Positions 1-11,087 of a stretch of DNA of 32,837 nt are shown here, in pieces. A program made the position numbers and the translations under genes. Numbering within the stretch: position 1 is the first letter of the stretch; each line of letters begins with the position of its first letter. Under the pieces are notes generated by a model. The model was not told the DNA's origin, searched no databases, and worked only from the letters and a program-made list of their open reading frames with translations. This stretch comes from an uncultured Pelagibacteraceae bacterium (GTDB lineage: Bacteria > Pseudomonadota > Alphaproteobacteria > Pelagibacterales > Pelagibacteraceae). Location: NCBI GenBank assembly GCA_902596745.1, contig CACJUZ010000010.1, positions 1-32,837 on the forward strand, read 5' to 3'.

Positions 1-302
1 AGATATAGTTTTTTTTTTCGCGTGTCAGCATCATCTTTTAATTGTTTAATCATTTTTGATTTTAACAAATCCCTTATTACTCTATTAATACTTTGTTTAG
101 TAATCTTGAGTTTATATATAAGTTCTCCCAAACTTATACCTGGATTACTTTCAATTAGATTTAATGCTCTTAGATGTGCAGGACCAAAAAATTTTTTTGA
201 TAATATATCTTTTGGATCTGAATAGGTTTCTCTATAGGCGTAATAAAGTAATTGTATAAAATCTTTAATTTGCTCGTCTTTAAGATAAAGTAGGTCCCTC
301 AT
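1..302 (-). CDS. MarR-family transcriptional regulator, C-terminus cut by window edge
   Basis: This is the N-terminal 100 residues of a small DNA-binding regulator, read leftwards from an ATG at 302-300 and running off the window before a stop. It begins MRDLLYLKDEQIKDF. Around residues 53-75 a winged-helix recognition region is visible (ISLGELIYKLKITKQS, then NRVIRDL), and the wing follows with DDADTRKKKLY, which resembles the conserved D-x-R wing of MarR proteins. MarR dimers usually repress a neighbouring or divergent gene and respond to a small ligand. The divergent neighbour is ilvE, 79 nt away, so control of ilvE or of itself is a reasonable inference. The ligand cannot be read from the sequence. 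Confidence 0.8.
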   Translation of the reverse strand, partial: MRDLLYLKDEQIKDFIQLLYYAYRETYSDPKDILSKKFFGPAHLRALNLIESNPGISLGELIYKLKITKQSINRVIRDLLKSKMIKQLKDDADTRKKKLY

Positions 303-317
303 AAATGGTCAGCTATA

Positions 318-346
318 TTGACTTATTCTAATAAGAAATATACTTT
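318..346 (+). promoter_or_regulatory. Putative ilvE promoter with palindromic operator between -35 and -10
   Basis: A TTGACT hexamer (318-323) is followed after 17 nt by TACTTT (341-346); an overlapping TATACT at 339-344 has a 15-nt spacer. Inside the spacer lies the perfect 14-bp dyad CTTATTCTAATAAG (322-335). A palindrome between the two promoter elements, in the divergent gap next to a marR gene, is the classical place for a MarR operator. That role is inferred. Short dyads are common by chance in DNA this AT-rich. Confidence 0.4.
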
Positions 347-381
347 TTTCTGGTAAAAAAAAAGATATATTATTTTTTTCT

Positions 382-1269
382 ATGGAAATGATACCTTACG
401 ATAAAAGATCAGGTAAAATCTGGTTTAATGGCAAAACCGTGAATTGGGAGGATGCCCAAATCCATGTATTAAATCATGGGCTTCATTATGCAAGTTGTGT
501 TTTTGAAGGAGAGCGAGTTTACGATGGAGAAATATTTAAATTAGAGGAACACACTGAAAGATTATTTTACTCCGCTAAAAGAATGGGAATAGTAGTTCCG
601 TATAATCAGAAAGAAATTAATGAAGCTTGTAAAAATATCGTAAATATACAAAAAGTTAAAAATGGATATGTAAGACCTGTTATTTGGCGAGGAAGCGAAA
701 TGATGGCTATATCGGCTCAAAAAAATAAAGTTCATGTCGCGATTGCAACATGGGAATGGGGTTCATATTTTGATCCAAAATTAAAAATAGAGGGAATAAA
801 ATTGAACATATCAAAATGGAGACGACCAGCACCAAACACTATTCCTTGGGACACCAAAGCTGCTGGATTGTATATGATATGTACCTTATCTAAACATGAG
901 GCAGAAGAGCAAGGATTTACAGATTCACTAATGTTAGACTTCGAGGGAAATATTGCTGAAGCAACAGGAGCAAATATTTTTTTTAAATCAAAAGATGGTC
1001 AATTACATACTCCTATCCCTGACTCATTTCTTGACGGTATCACCAGAAGAGCAGTTATTGAAATAGCTAAGTCAAAAAATATAAAAGTAAATGAAAGAAA
1101 AATATTACCTGATGAAATGAAAAATTTTGTGGGTTGTTTTTTAACAGGAACTGCAGCAGAGATTACCCCTGTTTCAAAAATTGATAAATTTGATTTCAAA
1201 GTTTGCGAGCTGATCAAAGATTTAAGCGATAGTTATCAAAATATAGTAAGAAAAAGAACTGCTGCTTAG
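382..1269 (+). CDS. ilvE: Branched-chain amino acid aminotransferase (fold-type IV PLP enzyme)
   Basis: 295 residues, the usual length for IlvE. It transfers the amino group between glutamate and the 2-oxo acids of leucine, isoleucine and valine, the last biosynthetic and first degradative step, in the cytoplasm. Visible family signatures are HGLHYASCVFEGERVY near residues 33-47, the PLP Schiff-base lysine in WDTKAAGLYM (Lys159), and the cofactor-binding glutamate in NIAEATGANIF (about Glu193). Later GITRRAVIEIA and FLTGTAAEITPV fit the C-terminal phosphate-binding segments. The ATG at 382 was used; the ATG at 388 (third residue) is an equally possible start. Its 3' end overlaps the convergent pgsA end by 4 nt. 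A D-amino-acid transaminase is the main alternative, but the motifs favour IlvE. Confidence 0.93.
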   Translation: MEMIPYDKRSGKIWFNGKTVNWEDAQIHVLNHGLHYASCVFEGERVYDGEIFKLEEHTERLFYSAKRMGIVVPYNQKEINEACKNIVNIQKVKNGYVRPVIWRGSEMMAISAQKNKVHVAIATWEWGSYFDPKLKIEGIKLNISKWRRPAPNTIPWDTKAAGLYMICTLSKHEAEEQGFTDSLMLDFEGNIAEATGANIFFKSKDGQLHTPIPDSFLDGITRRAVIEIAKSKNIKVNERKILPDEMKNFVGCFLTGTAAEITPVSKIDKFDFKVCELIKDLSDSYQNIVRKRTAA

Positions 1270-1851
1270 GATTTATCATCTTCACTTAAAGCATGATCTA
1301 TTCCTTTAACTATATAACCATAACCCGTATATAAAGTTATGGCTGCTGACAGCCATAAGAGAATAATCCCAATAGTTTGAGCATTATAATCTTGAAAGTT
1401 AACAATTTTATTCCCGAAATCTCCTGTTAAAAGAACAGCTATTGCAAACATCTGTATAAAAGCTTTTAATTTTGATAAACTAGTAACTGGCATAGAAATA
1501 CTTCCTTTAGCCAAGAACTCTCTTAAACCAGAAATTATAATTTCACGTGTTATAATTATAATAGCTGCGATTACCTCGAAATTTTTTATTGTACCGTTCA
1601 TTATAAGCAAAAGTAGGGCAGTAGATACAAGAATTTTGTCGGCAATAGGATCCAATAATTCTCCAAGTTTAGACTCCTCTTTAAATAGTCTAGCTAGAAG
1701 CCCATCCAAATAATCTGTGAAACTTGCTAAAACAAAAAGAAAAAAAAGGGATTAGATCACCAAAAAAACCGGGCAAAAAGAAAGTAAATATAAATATAGG
1801 TACTATTATTATCCTACCTATTGTAAGAATATTTGGAATTTTAAATTTCAT
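1266..1851 (-). pseudogene. pgsA: CDP-diacylglycerol-glycerol-3-phosphate 3-phosphatidyltransferase, apparent frameshift in A8 tract
   Basis: PgsA makes phosphatidylglycerophosphate, precursor of phosphatidylglycerol and cardiolipin, in the inner membrane. The start is the ATG at 1851-1849, 2 nt after the uvrC stop, giving MKFKIPNILTIGRIIIVPIF, a typical PgsA N-terminus. This frame fails after LIPFF, at plus-strand A8 (1740-1747). The rest of the protein continues in another frame (VLASFTDYLDGLLARLF onward, to a stop at 1268-1266). Removing one A gives a 194-residue protein of normal length. It then contains the full CDP-alcohol phosphotransferase motif D-x2-D-G-x2-A-R-x8-G-x3-D-x3-D. Because both halves are intact and the function is normally essential, a homopolymer sequencing error or slippage is as likely as true gene loss. 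It is last in the uvrB operon. Confidence 0.85.
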
Positions 1852-1853
1852 TT

Positions 1854-3692
1854 TTATTCATGAAAGTAATCATATATTTTTTTCGCCATACTTTCTTCGA
1901 TACCTTCTACAGATTTTAAATCTTCTAAGCTAGCAGATTCAACTGATCTTGCTGACCCAAAATGATTTAGTAAAGATCTTTTCCTTTGTTTTCCTATTCC
2001 ATCAATTTGGTCTAATAAAGATTTACTCAATCCCTTTTTCCTTTTTGCTCTATGAGTACTTATAGCAAATCTATGAGCTTCATCCCGTAATCTTTGTATA
2101 AAAAATAACAAAGGATCATTTTTTTTTAAAGTATATTCTTTATTTTTATGGTATATTTTTTCTTCACCTGCATTCCTGTTTTTACCTTTTGCAACAGCTA
2201 ATATCGGCAAATCATGTAAACCTAATTCATTCAATACTTCTCTACTTACGGAATATTGGCCTTTACCACCATCTATTAAAATTAATTCTGGTAAAGAAAG
2301 AGAACCAGATTTTTCTTTTATTGCTTTTGAAAACCTTCTAAATAAAACTTCTTTCATCATGCCGTAGTCATCATTTTTGACTTTTTCATTCTTAATATTA
2401 AATTTTCTATACCGTTTTTTGATAAAACCTTCGTTACCAAAACATATTAATGCTCCAATAGAATCACTACCTTGATTATGACTGTTATCATAAACTTCAA
2501 TAAGATTTATATTATTATTTAAATCAAATTTGTTGGCCAAGGTTTCTATCAAATTGTTGTTACTTTCAGTTTGATAAAGTTTTTGAGTTAATGCTTGTTT
2601 AGCATTTTTTTCTGCTAATTTTGATAAATTTACTTCATCCTTACTTTTTGCTTTTTTTATCAAAACATCTCGCTTTTCTTTTTGAGAAAAGGCTATTTCT
2701 AAAAGCTTTAAATCTTTAATCTCAGTATTTGTTATTATCATACTAGGAACTACTTTATTTTCATAAAATTGGGTTAAAAAAGAAGTCATGATTTCTTTTA
2801 CATTGTCATCTGTATCATGCTTGGGGTAAAAAGCTTGATTTCCCCAGTTTTGTTTTGATCTAAAAAAGAATACTTGTATACACGTTTTTCCCGACTCTTT
2901 ATAAATACTCACCACGTCAGCTTCATTTAAATTTGATTGATTTATTTTTTGTGAAGTTTGAATTTGAGTTAAAGCTTTAATTCTATCTCTAGCTATCGCA
3001 GCTTTTTCAAAATCTAATTCTTTGCTGGCTAGTTCCATGTCCTTAGATAAAGATTTTTGTATCCTTCTTGACTTTCCAGAAATAAAATCTATAGCATCCG
3101 ACACTGTTTTTTTATATTGGGACTCCTCAATATGCCCGACACATGGACCAGAACATCTTTTAATTTGATATAAAATACATGGTCTCTCTCTATTTTTAAA
3201 AACAGTATCGTCACAAACTCGTATTTGGAAAATTTTTTGTAAAATTTTAATTGTCCAATTTGCAGACCCTATTGAAGCGAAAGGTCCAAAATAATAACCA
3301 TTTCTTGATTTTTTCCCTCGAAGTTTAGTTAATTGAGGCCATTTATCTTTGTGACCGATATAAATATATGGGAACGATTTATCGTCTCTCAACAAAATAT
3401 TAAATCTTGGCTTATGTTTTTTTATAAGGTTAGCCTCTAGAAGAAGAGCCTCGCTCTCGTTACTGGTAGTAGTTACTTCAAGGTTATGTGTTAAAGAAAG
3501 CATTCTTTCTGTTCTTATTGGTAAGTTTGTGTCAGAAACGTAACTTTTTAGTCTATTAGGAATATTTTTAGCCTTTCCAATATATAAAATTTCTCCAGAA
3601 ACACTTATCATTCTATAAATACCGGGATTTTTAGGTATAAGTGGAATTTTTTCTTTTATAACTCTTTTTCCTAATTCTAAACTATTACTCAT
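1854..3692 (-). CDS. uvrC: UvrABC system protein C (excinuclease subunit)
   Basis: 612 residues, normal for UvrC, which makes both incisions beside a DNA lesion once UvrB is loaded. The GIY-YIG nuclease domain opens the protein (PGIYR at 23-27, [13 protein letters not shown] at 36-48). Four cysteines at 160, 172, 180 and 184 form the CX11CX7CX3C pattern now known as an Fe-S cluster site. A UVR helical hairpin for UvrB contact lies at about 213-245. The C-terminal RNase H-like nuclease starts near [19 protein letters not shown], and a tandem helix-hairpin-helix ends the chain ([20 protein letters not shown], then [17 protein letters not shown]). Its ATG overlaps the folB stop by 8 nt, so translation is probably coupled. 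UvrB is encoded two genes upstream in the same operon. Confidence 0.97.
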   Translation of the reverse strand: MSNSLELGKRVIKEKIPLIPKNPGIYRMISVSGEILYIGKAKNIPNRLKSYVSDTNLPIRTERMLSLTHNLEVTTTSNESEALLLEANLIKKHKPRFNILLRDDKSFPYIYIGHKDKWPQLTKLRGKKSRNGYYFGPFASIGSANWTIKILQKIFQIRVCDDTVFKNRERPCILYQIKRCSGPCVGHIEESQYKKTVSDAIDFISGKSRRIQKSLSKDMELASKELDFEKAAIARDRIKALTQIQTSQKINQSNLNEADVVSIYKESGKTCIQVFFFRSKQNWGNQAFYPKHDTDDNVKEIMTSFLTQFYENKVVPSMIITNTEIKDLKLLEIAFSQKEKRDVLIKKAKSKDEVNLSKLAEKNAKQALTQKLYQTESNNNLIETLANKFDLNNNINLIEVYDNSHNQGSDSIGALICFGNEGFIKKRYRKFNIKNEKVKNDDYGMMKEVLFRRFSKAIKEKSGSLSLPELILIDGGKGQYSVSREVLNELGLHDLPILAVAKGKNRNAGEEKIYHKNKEYTLKKNDPLLFFIQRLRDEAHRFAISTHRAKRKKGLSKSLLDQIDGIGKQRKRSLLNHFGSARSVESASLEDLKSVEGIEESMAKKIYDYFHE

Positions 3693-4083
3693 CTTTACTT
3701 TTTGACACCTCTATACCAACGGACTCTGTATTTTTTATTATATCCAATTTCTCTAATTTAAGATTAACTTTTTTTACTATCTTGTTTTCAAAAATTATAT
3801 CAAAAATATTTTCTGCTAAATCTTCTAAAAGTTCATGGTGTTTCTTTTCTGTAATAAACGTTATTTTGTTTATAGTATCCTCATAATTTACTATAGATGC
3901 CAAATTATTATTATTTGGCTTAATGTTGGAGTCAGTCGAAATATCAATGTTAAATCTCACTCTTTGCTTCTTCTTTTTTTCAAAATCATGAAGACCTACT
4001 GAAATTTTTAGTATAAAGTTTTTAATAATTACTTTTCTTTTATATCTATATTTTTTTTTATTTTTAAATTTAATTACTTTCAT
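3685..4083 (-). CDS. folB: Dihydroneopterin aldolase
   Basis: 132 residues, slightly longer than the usual 115-125 because of a basic N-terminal tail (about 17 residues). FolB converts 7,8-dihydroneopterin to 6-hydroxymethyl-7,8-dihydropterin in folate synthesis. The family pattern is visible: [16 protein letters not shown] (27-42) with the conserved glutamate at 35, the NYEDTI segment with Tyr67, [13 protein letters not shown] (85-97), and a final K-L-E-K strand in which Lys112 fits the catalytic lysine. Sequence conservation outside these positions is modest. It overlaps the upstream SDR gene by the 4-nt ATGA arrangement and uvrC by 8 nt. Sitting directly after a pteridine-reductase-like SDR supports a role in pterin metabolism. 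Confidence 0.83.
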   Translation of the reverse strand: MKVIKFKNKKKYRYKRKVIIKNFILKISVGLHDFEKKKKQRVRFNIDISTDSNIKPNNNNLASIVNYEDTINKITFITEKKHHELLEDLAENIFDIIFENKIVKKVNLKLEKLDIIKNTESVGIEVSKSKDE

Positions 4084-4835
4084 TCTTTTACATTTATTAT
4101 ATCAGGTGTTAACCACGCAAGTCTTTGGCCGCTATCGACATTTATTATTTCACCCGTTATATTGTCATTTTTTATAAGAAATTTTACTGTTTCACTGATG
4201 CTTTCTAAATCCACTTGTTTCTTCAATAAAACCGATTTCCACTGTTTTTTAAAATGAGATTCTGATTGTCTTTTATTCTTAAGAGTTGGACCAGGAGATA
4301 TGGCATTCACTCTAATATTAGGAGCTAATTTCATGGCTGAAGTTATAGTAAGTGTTCCTAAAGCTGACTTACTTAAAGTATAAGATAGAAAATAAGGTGT
4401 TAATTTTTCTATTCTCTGATCTATAATATTAATTACAATTCCATAGTTTTTTTTTACATATTTTTTAAAATTTTGAGTTAATAAAGCTGGGGCTTTTAGA
4501 TTCACATTGATATGTTTTGAAAAGCTTTTATCGTTAAGGTTATTGAGATTATCGTTTTCAAAAACCGAAGCGTTATTAATAAGACAGTCTAGACCTTTCA
4601 TTTTATAATATGCACCCTTAATTAATTTTTGTATTTGATTAGAATTATTCAAGTCAGCCTTAATCAAATATACATTGCTACCCAAGTTTTCTAATTCTTT
4701 TTTTAATTTATTAGCCAGATTTTTTGATTTATTATAATGAATTGTGATATTAATATCATAACCTGCTAAACTCTTAGCAATAGATGCCCCAACTCTTGTT
4801 GCACCACCTGTAATAATTATCTTTTTGGCTTCCAT
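4080..4835 (-). CDS. Short-chain dehydrogenase, pteridine reductase / FolM type
   Basis: 251 residues, an NADPH-type Rossmann oxidoreductase. The cofactor loop reads TGGATRVG (9-16), matching the TGxxxRxG signature of pteridine reductases (PTR1, FolM) rather than the TGxxxGxG of ordinary SDRs. NNAS is at 87-90. The catalytic set is Asp139, Tyr152 and Lys156. The D-x12-Y-x3-K spacing equals that of PTR1, where Asp replaces the usual SDR serine. FolM-type enzymes reduce dihydromonapterin or dihydrofolate. The neighbour folB works on the same pterin intermediates, which strengthens the call. The start at 4835 lies 19 nt inside the uvrB end; it is the only methionine before the cofactor loop. The exact substrate cannot be read, so no symbol is assigned; FolM is the best guess. 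Confidence 0.82.
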   Translation of the reverse strand: MEAKKIIITGGATRVGASIAKSLAGYDINITIHYNKSKNLANKLKKELENLGSNVYLIKADLNNSNQIQKLIKGAYYKMKGLDCLINNASVFENDNLNNLNDKSFSKHINVNLKAPALLTQNFKKYVKKNYGIVINIIDQRIEKLTPYFLSYTLSKSALGTLTITSAMKLAPNIRVNAISPGPTLKNKRQSESHFKKQWKSVLLKKQVDLESISETVKFLIKNDNITGEIINVDSGQRLAWLTPDIINVKE

Positions 4836-6988
4836 TTTTTTATTGCTTTTCTAGGCTTCGTGCCAGGCATTCCCATTGTTGATCTGCCTTTAGGGTATAC
4901 TTTATTTTTTAATTTGTACTGGTTTATTTTTGGATTTAAAGATATCTCTAGCTCGCTTGCTTCCAATTTTCTTATTTCATCACGAATTTTGGCAGCTTCT
5001 TCAAATTCCAAATTAGCAGCGGATTCCTTCATTTTTCTATTAAGAGCTTTTAGATGTTTCTTAAGATTTCCACCAACATTTGAACCTTCACTTATTTTTA
5101 CATAGTCTTTCTCGTAAACTGACTCCAAAATATCACTTATTTCTTTTTTAACTGACTCGGCTGTAATTTTATTTTTTTTGTTATATTGCAATTGTTTGTT
5201 TCTTCTTCTATCAGTTTCTTTGACAGCCTTGTTTATACTTTTAGTAACTTTGTCTGCATATAAAATTACCTTTCCATCTACATTTCTAGCAGCTCTTCCT
5301 ATAGTTTGAATTAAAGATGTTTCTGATCTTAAAAACCCCTCTTTATCCGCATCAAGAATTGCAACCAGTGCACATTCAGGAATATCCAATCCTTCTCTTA
5401 ATAAATTTATCCCAACTAGAATATCGAATACCCCCATTCTCAAATCTCTAATAATTTCTATTCTTTCAAGTGTATCGATATCTGAGTGCATATATCTAAC
5501 CTTTAATCCATTTTCATGAAGATACTCGGTTAAATCTTCAGCCATTTTTTTTGTTAATGTTGTCGCTAAAATTCTAAAACCTTTTTTAACTATTCCTTTT
5601 GCTTCGTGCATTAAATCGTCTACTTGAGTTTTTGCTGGTCTTATTTCTACTGGTGGATCTATCAAACCTGTAGGACGAATAATTTGATCTATAAATTCAT
5701 TCTTTGTTTGTTTTAATTCCCATGGTCCAGGCGTGGCAGATACAAATATAGTTTGAGTTCTCATTAAATCCCATTCTTCAAATTTTAAAGGTCTATTATC
5801 CATACATGAAGGAAGCCTAAAACCATATTCAGCTAATGTGCTTTTTCTAGTTCTGTCACCTTTATACATTCCATTGAGCTGTGGCACAGTTACATGACTT
5901 TCATCAACAAAAATAATAGTATTATCAGGAAAGTATTCAAATAAAGTTGGGGGAGGTTCTCCAGGTTTTCTTCCAGATAAAAATCTTGAATAATTTTCAA
6001 TTCCAGCACAAGTCCCTGTGGCCTCAATCATTTCTAAATCAAACTTTGTTCTTTCTCTTAATCTTTGAGCCTCTAATAATTTGTTATTATCCTGGTGTTT
6101 TTTTAAAGTTATCTCTAGTTCTTTTTTAATCTCTTGAATAGCCTGATCAATTGTTGGTTTAGGAGTAATATAGTGACTGTTAGCATAAATTTTAATAATT
6201 GAAAAATCATTAGTTTTATCTCCAGTCAAAGGATCAAATTCCTCAATTTTTTCTAATTTATTTAAATTTAAACTTAGTCTCCAAGCCCTATCTTCTAAAT
6301 GTGATGGAAAAATTTCTAAATTTTCTCCTCTAACTCTAAACGTTCCTCTAAAAAAATTTTGATCATTTCTTCTATACTGTAAGTTAATAAATGCTCTAAT
6401 TAATTGATCTCTGTCATACTCATAGTTTTTTTTAAGAGTTATGGTCATTTTTGAATAAGCCTCTACAGATCCTAGACCGTAAATACATGAAACACTTGCA
6501 ACAATTATTACATCATCTCTTTCCAATAGTGATCTAGTAGCTGAATGCCTCATCCTATCTATTTGTTCATTAATAGACGCCTCTTTTTCTATGTAAGTAT
6601 CAGATCTTGGAACATAAGCTTCTGGAGTGTAATAGTCATAATAAGACACAAAATATTCAACAGCATTATCAGGAAAAAAATTTTTAAACTCTCCATAAAG
6701 CTGCGCGGCTAACGTTTTGTTTGGAGCAAGTACCAAAGCAGGTCTATTGGATGCTTCAATGACTTTTGCCATCGTGAAAGTTTTTCCAGAGCCTGTAACA
6801 CCAAGTAAGACCTGTTCGTTCTTTTGACCTTTAAGATTTGCAATCAGTTTTTTGATGGCCTGAGGCTGGTCTCCAGCAGGTTGAAAATTACTTTTTATTT
6901 TAAATTTAATACCTCCCTCTAATTTTTTATTTATAGAGTTGTTAGTATTTTCTAAATCTAATATTTTTTCTTGATACGTATTTTGCAT
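4817..6988 (-). CDS. uvrB: UvrABC system protein B (excinuclease helicase subunit)
   Basis: 723 residues, about 50 longer than typical UvrB because of an N-terminal extension of roughly 25 residues and a basic C-terminal tail. UvrB receives DNA from UvrA, verifies damage by strand separation and recruits UvrC. Visible parts are [11 protein letters not shown] (35-45), Walker A GVTGSGKT (63-70), the damage-probing beta-hairpin [12 protein letters not shown], the DESH box in [18 protein letters not shown], helicase motif [14 protein letters not shown], and the C-terminal UVR domain ([19 protein letters not shown]). It ends in a lysine/arginine-rich tail, [13 protein letters not shown]. It is the first gene of the five-gene minus-strand operon; 40 nt separate its ATG from the divergent aspC start, so its leader must be very short. 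Confidence 0.97.
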   Translation of the reverse strand: MQNTYQEKILDLENTNNSINKKLEGGIKFKIKSNFQPAGDQPQAIKKLIANLKGQKNEQVLLGVTGSGKTFTMAKVIEASNRPALVLAPNKTLAAQLYGEFKNFFPDNAVEYFVSYYDYYTPEAYVPRSDTYIEKEASINEQIDRMRHSATRSLLERDDVIIVASVSCIYGLGSVEAYSKMTITLKKNYEYDRDQLIRAFINLQYRRNDQNFFRGTFRVRGENLEIFPSHLEDRAWRLSLNLNKLEKIEEFDPLTGDKTNDFSIIKIYANSHYITPKPTIDQAIQEIKKELEITLKKHQDNNKLLEAQRLRERTKFDLEMIEATGTCAGIENYSRFLSGRKPGEPPPTLFEYFPDNTIIFVDESHVTVPQLNGMYKGDRTRKSTLAEYGFRLPSCMDNRPLKFEEWDLMRTQTIFVSATPGPWELKQTKNEFIDQIIRPTGLIDPPVEIRPAKTQVDDLMHEAKGIVKKGFRILATTLTKKMAEDLTEYLHENGLKVRYMHSDIDTLERIEIIRDLRMGVFDILVGINLLREGLDIPECALVAILDADKEGFLRSETSLIQTIGRAARNVDGKVILYADKVTKSINKAVKETDRRRNKQLQYNKKNKITAESVKKEISDILESVYEKDYVKISEGSNVGGNLKKHLKALNRKMKESAANLEFEEAAKIRDEIRKLEASELEISLNPKINQYKLKNKVYPKGRSTMGMPGTKPRKAIKKWKPKR

Positions 6989-7017
6989 TCTGTGATATTA
7001 ATAATTAAAAAAAACAT

Positions 7018-9163
<2,146 letters not shown>

Positions 9164-9164
9164 T

Positions 9165-10112
9165 TTATTTACTTGATAAATGCTTTTCAGCTTCCAGTGC
9201 AGCCATACAACCCATGCCAGCAGCAGTGACTGCTTGCCTAAAAATTTTATCTTTTACATCTCCAGCAGCAAATACTCCTGGTATATTTGTAATAGTTGAG
9301 TCTGGTTTAGTAATCAAATAACCTTCTTTATCCATTTTTAATTGATCTTTAAATAAAGCAGTAGCTGGGTCGTGACCTATTGCTATAAATAAACCATCAA
9401 CTTTTAGCTCAGATGTTTTATTAGTTTTGACATTTTTTATTTTTATTCCATTAACTCCTTTGGGCTCGTTTGTTCCCATAACTTCTTCAACTATACTATC
9501 CCAAATAATTTGAATTTTTTTGTTAGCTTTAAGCTTTTCTTGTAATAATTTTTCTGCTCTTAACTCATTTCTTCTATGTATCAAATGAACTTTAGAGGCA
9601 AATTTGGTTAAAAACATTGCTTCCTCTACTGCAGCGTTTCCACCACCAACAACTGCAACTTCTTTTTCTTTAAAGAAAAAACCATCACATGTTGCACAAG
9701 CAGATACTCCAAATCCCCTAAATTTTTGTTCCGACTCTAAATTTAACCATCTCGCTTGAGCGCCTGTGGAAATAATAATGCTATCAGCAGTATAAATTTG
9801 ACCACTGTCTCCATGAGCTGAAAAAGGCTTTTTTGAAAGATCAACTTTTTTAATATGATCTTGAATCATCTCTGTACCAACAGCTTTCGCTTGGCCTTTC
9901 ATTTCTTCCATTAACCATGGTCCTTGAATTACTTTTGCAAAACCCGGAAAATTCTCAACATCTGTTGTTGTTGTAAGTTGTCCACCAGGCTCAGACCCAA
10001 AAACTAATATTGGTTTAAGAAGGGCTCTAGCAGCATATATCGCTGCAGTATAACCTGCTGGCCCTGATCCAAGAATCAACACTTTTGTATGTTTAGATGA
10101 TTTATTATTCAT
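9165..10112 (-). CDS. trxB: Thioredoxin reductase (NADPH)
   Basis: 315 residues from the ATG at 10112-10110; the frame is open to a TTG at 10136, but the ATG gives the standard N-terminus. TrxB transfers electrons from NADPH through FAD to thioredoxin in the cytoplasm. The FAD Rossmann motif is VLILGSGPAGYTAAIYAAR (11-29), the redox-active pair is ACATCDGFF with Cys139 and Cys142, the NADPH motif is VVGGGNAAVEEA, and the terminal FAD contact is IPGVFAAGDVKDKIFRQA. The start codon lies only 24 nt from the ATG of the divergent ELM1-like gene. The interrupted glycohydrolase gene follows 1 nt after its stop and was probably co-transcribed. Confidence 0.96.
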   Translation of the reverse strand: MNNKSSKHTKVLILGSGPAGYTAAIYAARALLKPILVFGSEPGGQLTTTTDVENFPGFAKVIQGPWLMEEMKGQAKAVGTEMIQDHIKKVDLSKKPFSAHGDSGQIYTADSIIISTGAQARWLNLESEQKFRGFGVSACATCDGFFFKEKEVAVVGGGNAAVEEAMFLTKFASKVHLIHRRNELRAEKLLQEKLKANKKIQIIWDSIVEEVMGTNEPKGVNGIKIKNVKTNKTSELKVDGLFIAIGHDPATALFKDQLKMDKEGYLITKPDSTITNIPGVFAAGDVKDKIFRQAVTAAGMGCMAALEAEKHLSSK

Positions 10113-10125
10113 TCTAATGAAGGTA

Positions 10126-10131
10126 TATAGT
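10126..10131 (+). promoter_or_regulatory. Putative -10 element of the ELM1-like gene
   Basis: TATAGT ends 5 nt before the ATG at 10137, within the 24-nt gap between divergent starts, so a leaderless transcript is predicted. The overlapping TATATA (10124-10129) is self-complementary and could serve trxB in the other direction. No -35 is evident; the call rests on position and sequence only. Confidence 0.32.
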
Positions 10132-10136
10132 AACAA

Positions 10137-11087
10137 ATGTCAAAATTAAAAGCACTCCTTTTAACGCAAGGTATGCACGGTATGGTTAGTCAGGTCGAAG
10201 GCTTAGCAAAAGCTTTGAATTTAAACTATAAACATCAAGAAATTAAACTTAAAAAGTTTTGGAATTTTATACCACCATTTTTTACACCTATATCTACGAG
10301 CGTTTTAAAGAATCAATTTATATTCGATTCGAAAATAGTTATTTCTTGTGGAAGAAAAAGTGTAATCCCTTCTTTAGCTTTAAAAAAAAAATATAAAGAA
10401 AAAATCTTTACGATCCATATTCAAGATCCAAAAGTTTCATTAGACAAATTTGATTTAATCATTTGTCCTGAACACGATAATATTATAGGAAATAATGTAA
10501 TCAAAACAACTGGAGCAATTCACTATCTTTCTGAAAAAGAAATTTCAAAAGAAAACAATTATTTAAAGATTGATAAAGAAAACAAAAAAATAATTGCCTT
10601 TATTATTGGTGGGCCAAATAAATATTACACTTATTCAGAAAAAGAGATTGATTTTTTATTTAACAAAATAAAATCTATTTTTACTAGGGATAAATACAAA
10701 TTAGTTGTAATACCTTCTTATAGGACTCCATCAGATATTATTAAAAAGGCTTTTAATTCTTTTGGTCATGATCACATGGTTATAAAAGACGTTGATAAAA
10801 AAGCTTACTTGTCTGCACTTTCAATCTCAGATTATATTGTTGTAACTTGTGACTCTACTTCTATGATTTCTGAAGCTGCAATTACTGAAAAACCAATTTA
10901 TGTGGCACAAATGAAACCAAGTAAGAATAATCTAAGATTCCAAAAATTTTTCTCCCAATTTAAACAATTAAATATAATAAAAGATTTGACAGATAAAATT
11001 GATTTATGGTCATATAGCAAACTTGATGAAGTAAACAGAATATCGCCTTTGATTAAAGAAAAGATGAAAAAAAATGGAATTATTTAA
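10137..11087 (+). CDS. ELM1-like protein (DUF1022, mitochondrial fission ELM1 family)
   Basis: 316 residues. The family is named after a plant mitochondrial fission factor; bacterial members have no established activity and look like a glycosyltransferase-B-type fold. Recognisable segments are LLLTQGMHGMVSQVEGLAKA (8-27), ISCGRKSVIPSLALKKKYK, FTIHIQDPKVSLDKFDLIIC, PEHDNIIGNNVIKTTGAIHY and IIGGPNKYYTYS; a late VVTCDSTSMISEAAITEKPI resembles the nucleotide-sugar-binding region of GT-B enzymes. No membrane segment or signal peptide is seen. The last 14 nt overlap the start of the 2OG oxygenase gene, so the two products are probably made together. A role in envelope glycan or lipid modification is a guess, not shown by the sequence. 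Confidence 0.8.
   Translation: MSKLKALLLTQGMHGMVSQVEGLAKALNLNYKHQEIKLKKFWNFIPPFFTPISTSVLKNQFIFDSKIVISCGRKSVIPSLALKKKYKEKIFTIHIQDPKVSLDKFDLIICPEHDNIIGNNVIKTTGAIHYLSEKEISKENNYLKIDKENKKIIAFIIGGPNKYYTYSEKEIDFLFNKIKSIFTRDKYKLVVIPSYRTPSDIIKKAFNSFGHDHMVIKDVDKKAYLSALSISDYIVVTCDSTSMISEAAITEKPIYVAQMKPSKNNLRFQKFFSQFKQLNIIKDLTDKIDLWSYSKLDEVNRISPLIKEKMKKNGII

Noticed and set aside
10113-10136. TTG start that would lengthen TrxB by 8 residues to 10136
   Set aside because: The ATG at 10112 gives the normal N-terminus, and the longer form would reach the first base before the divergent gene.
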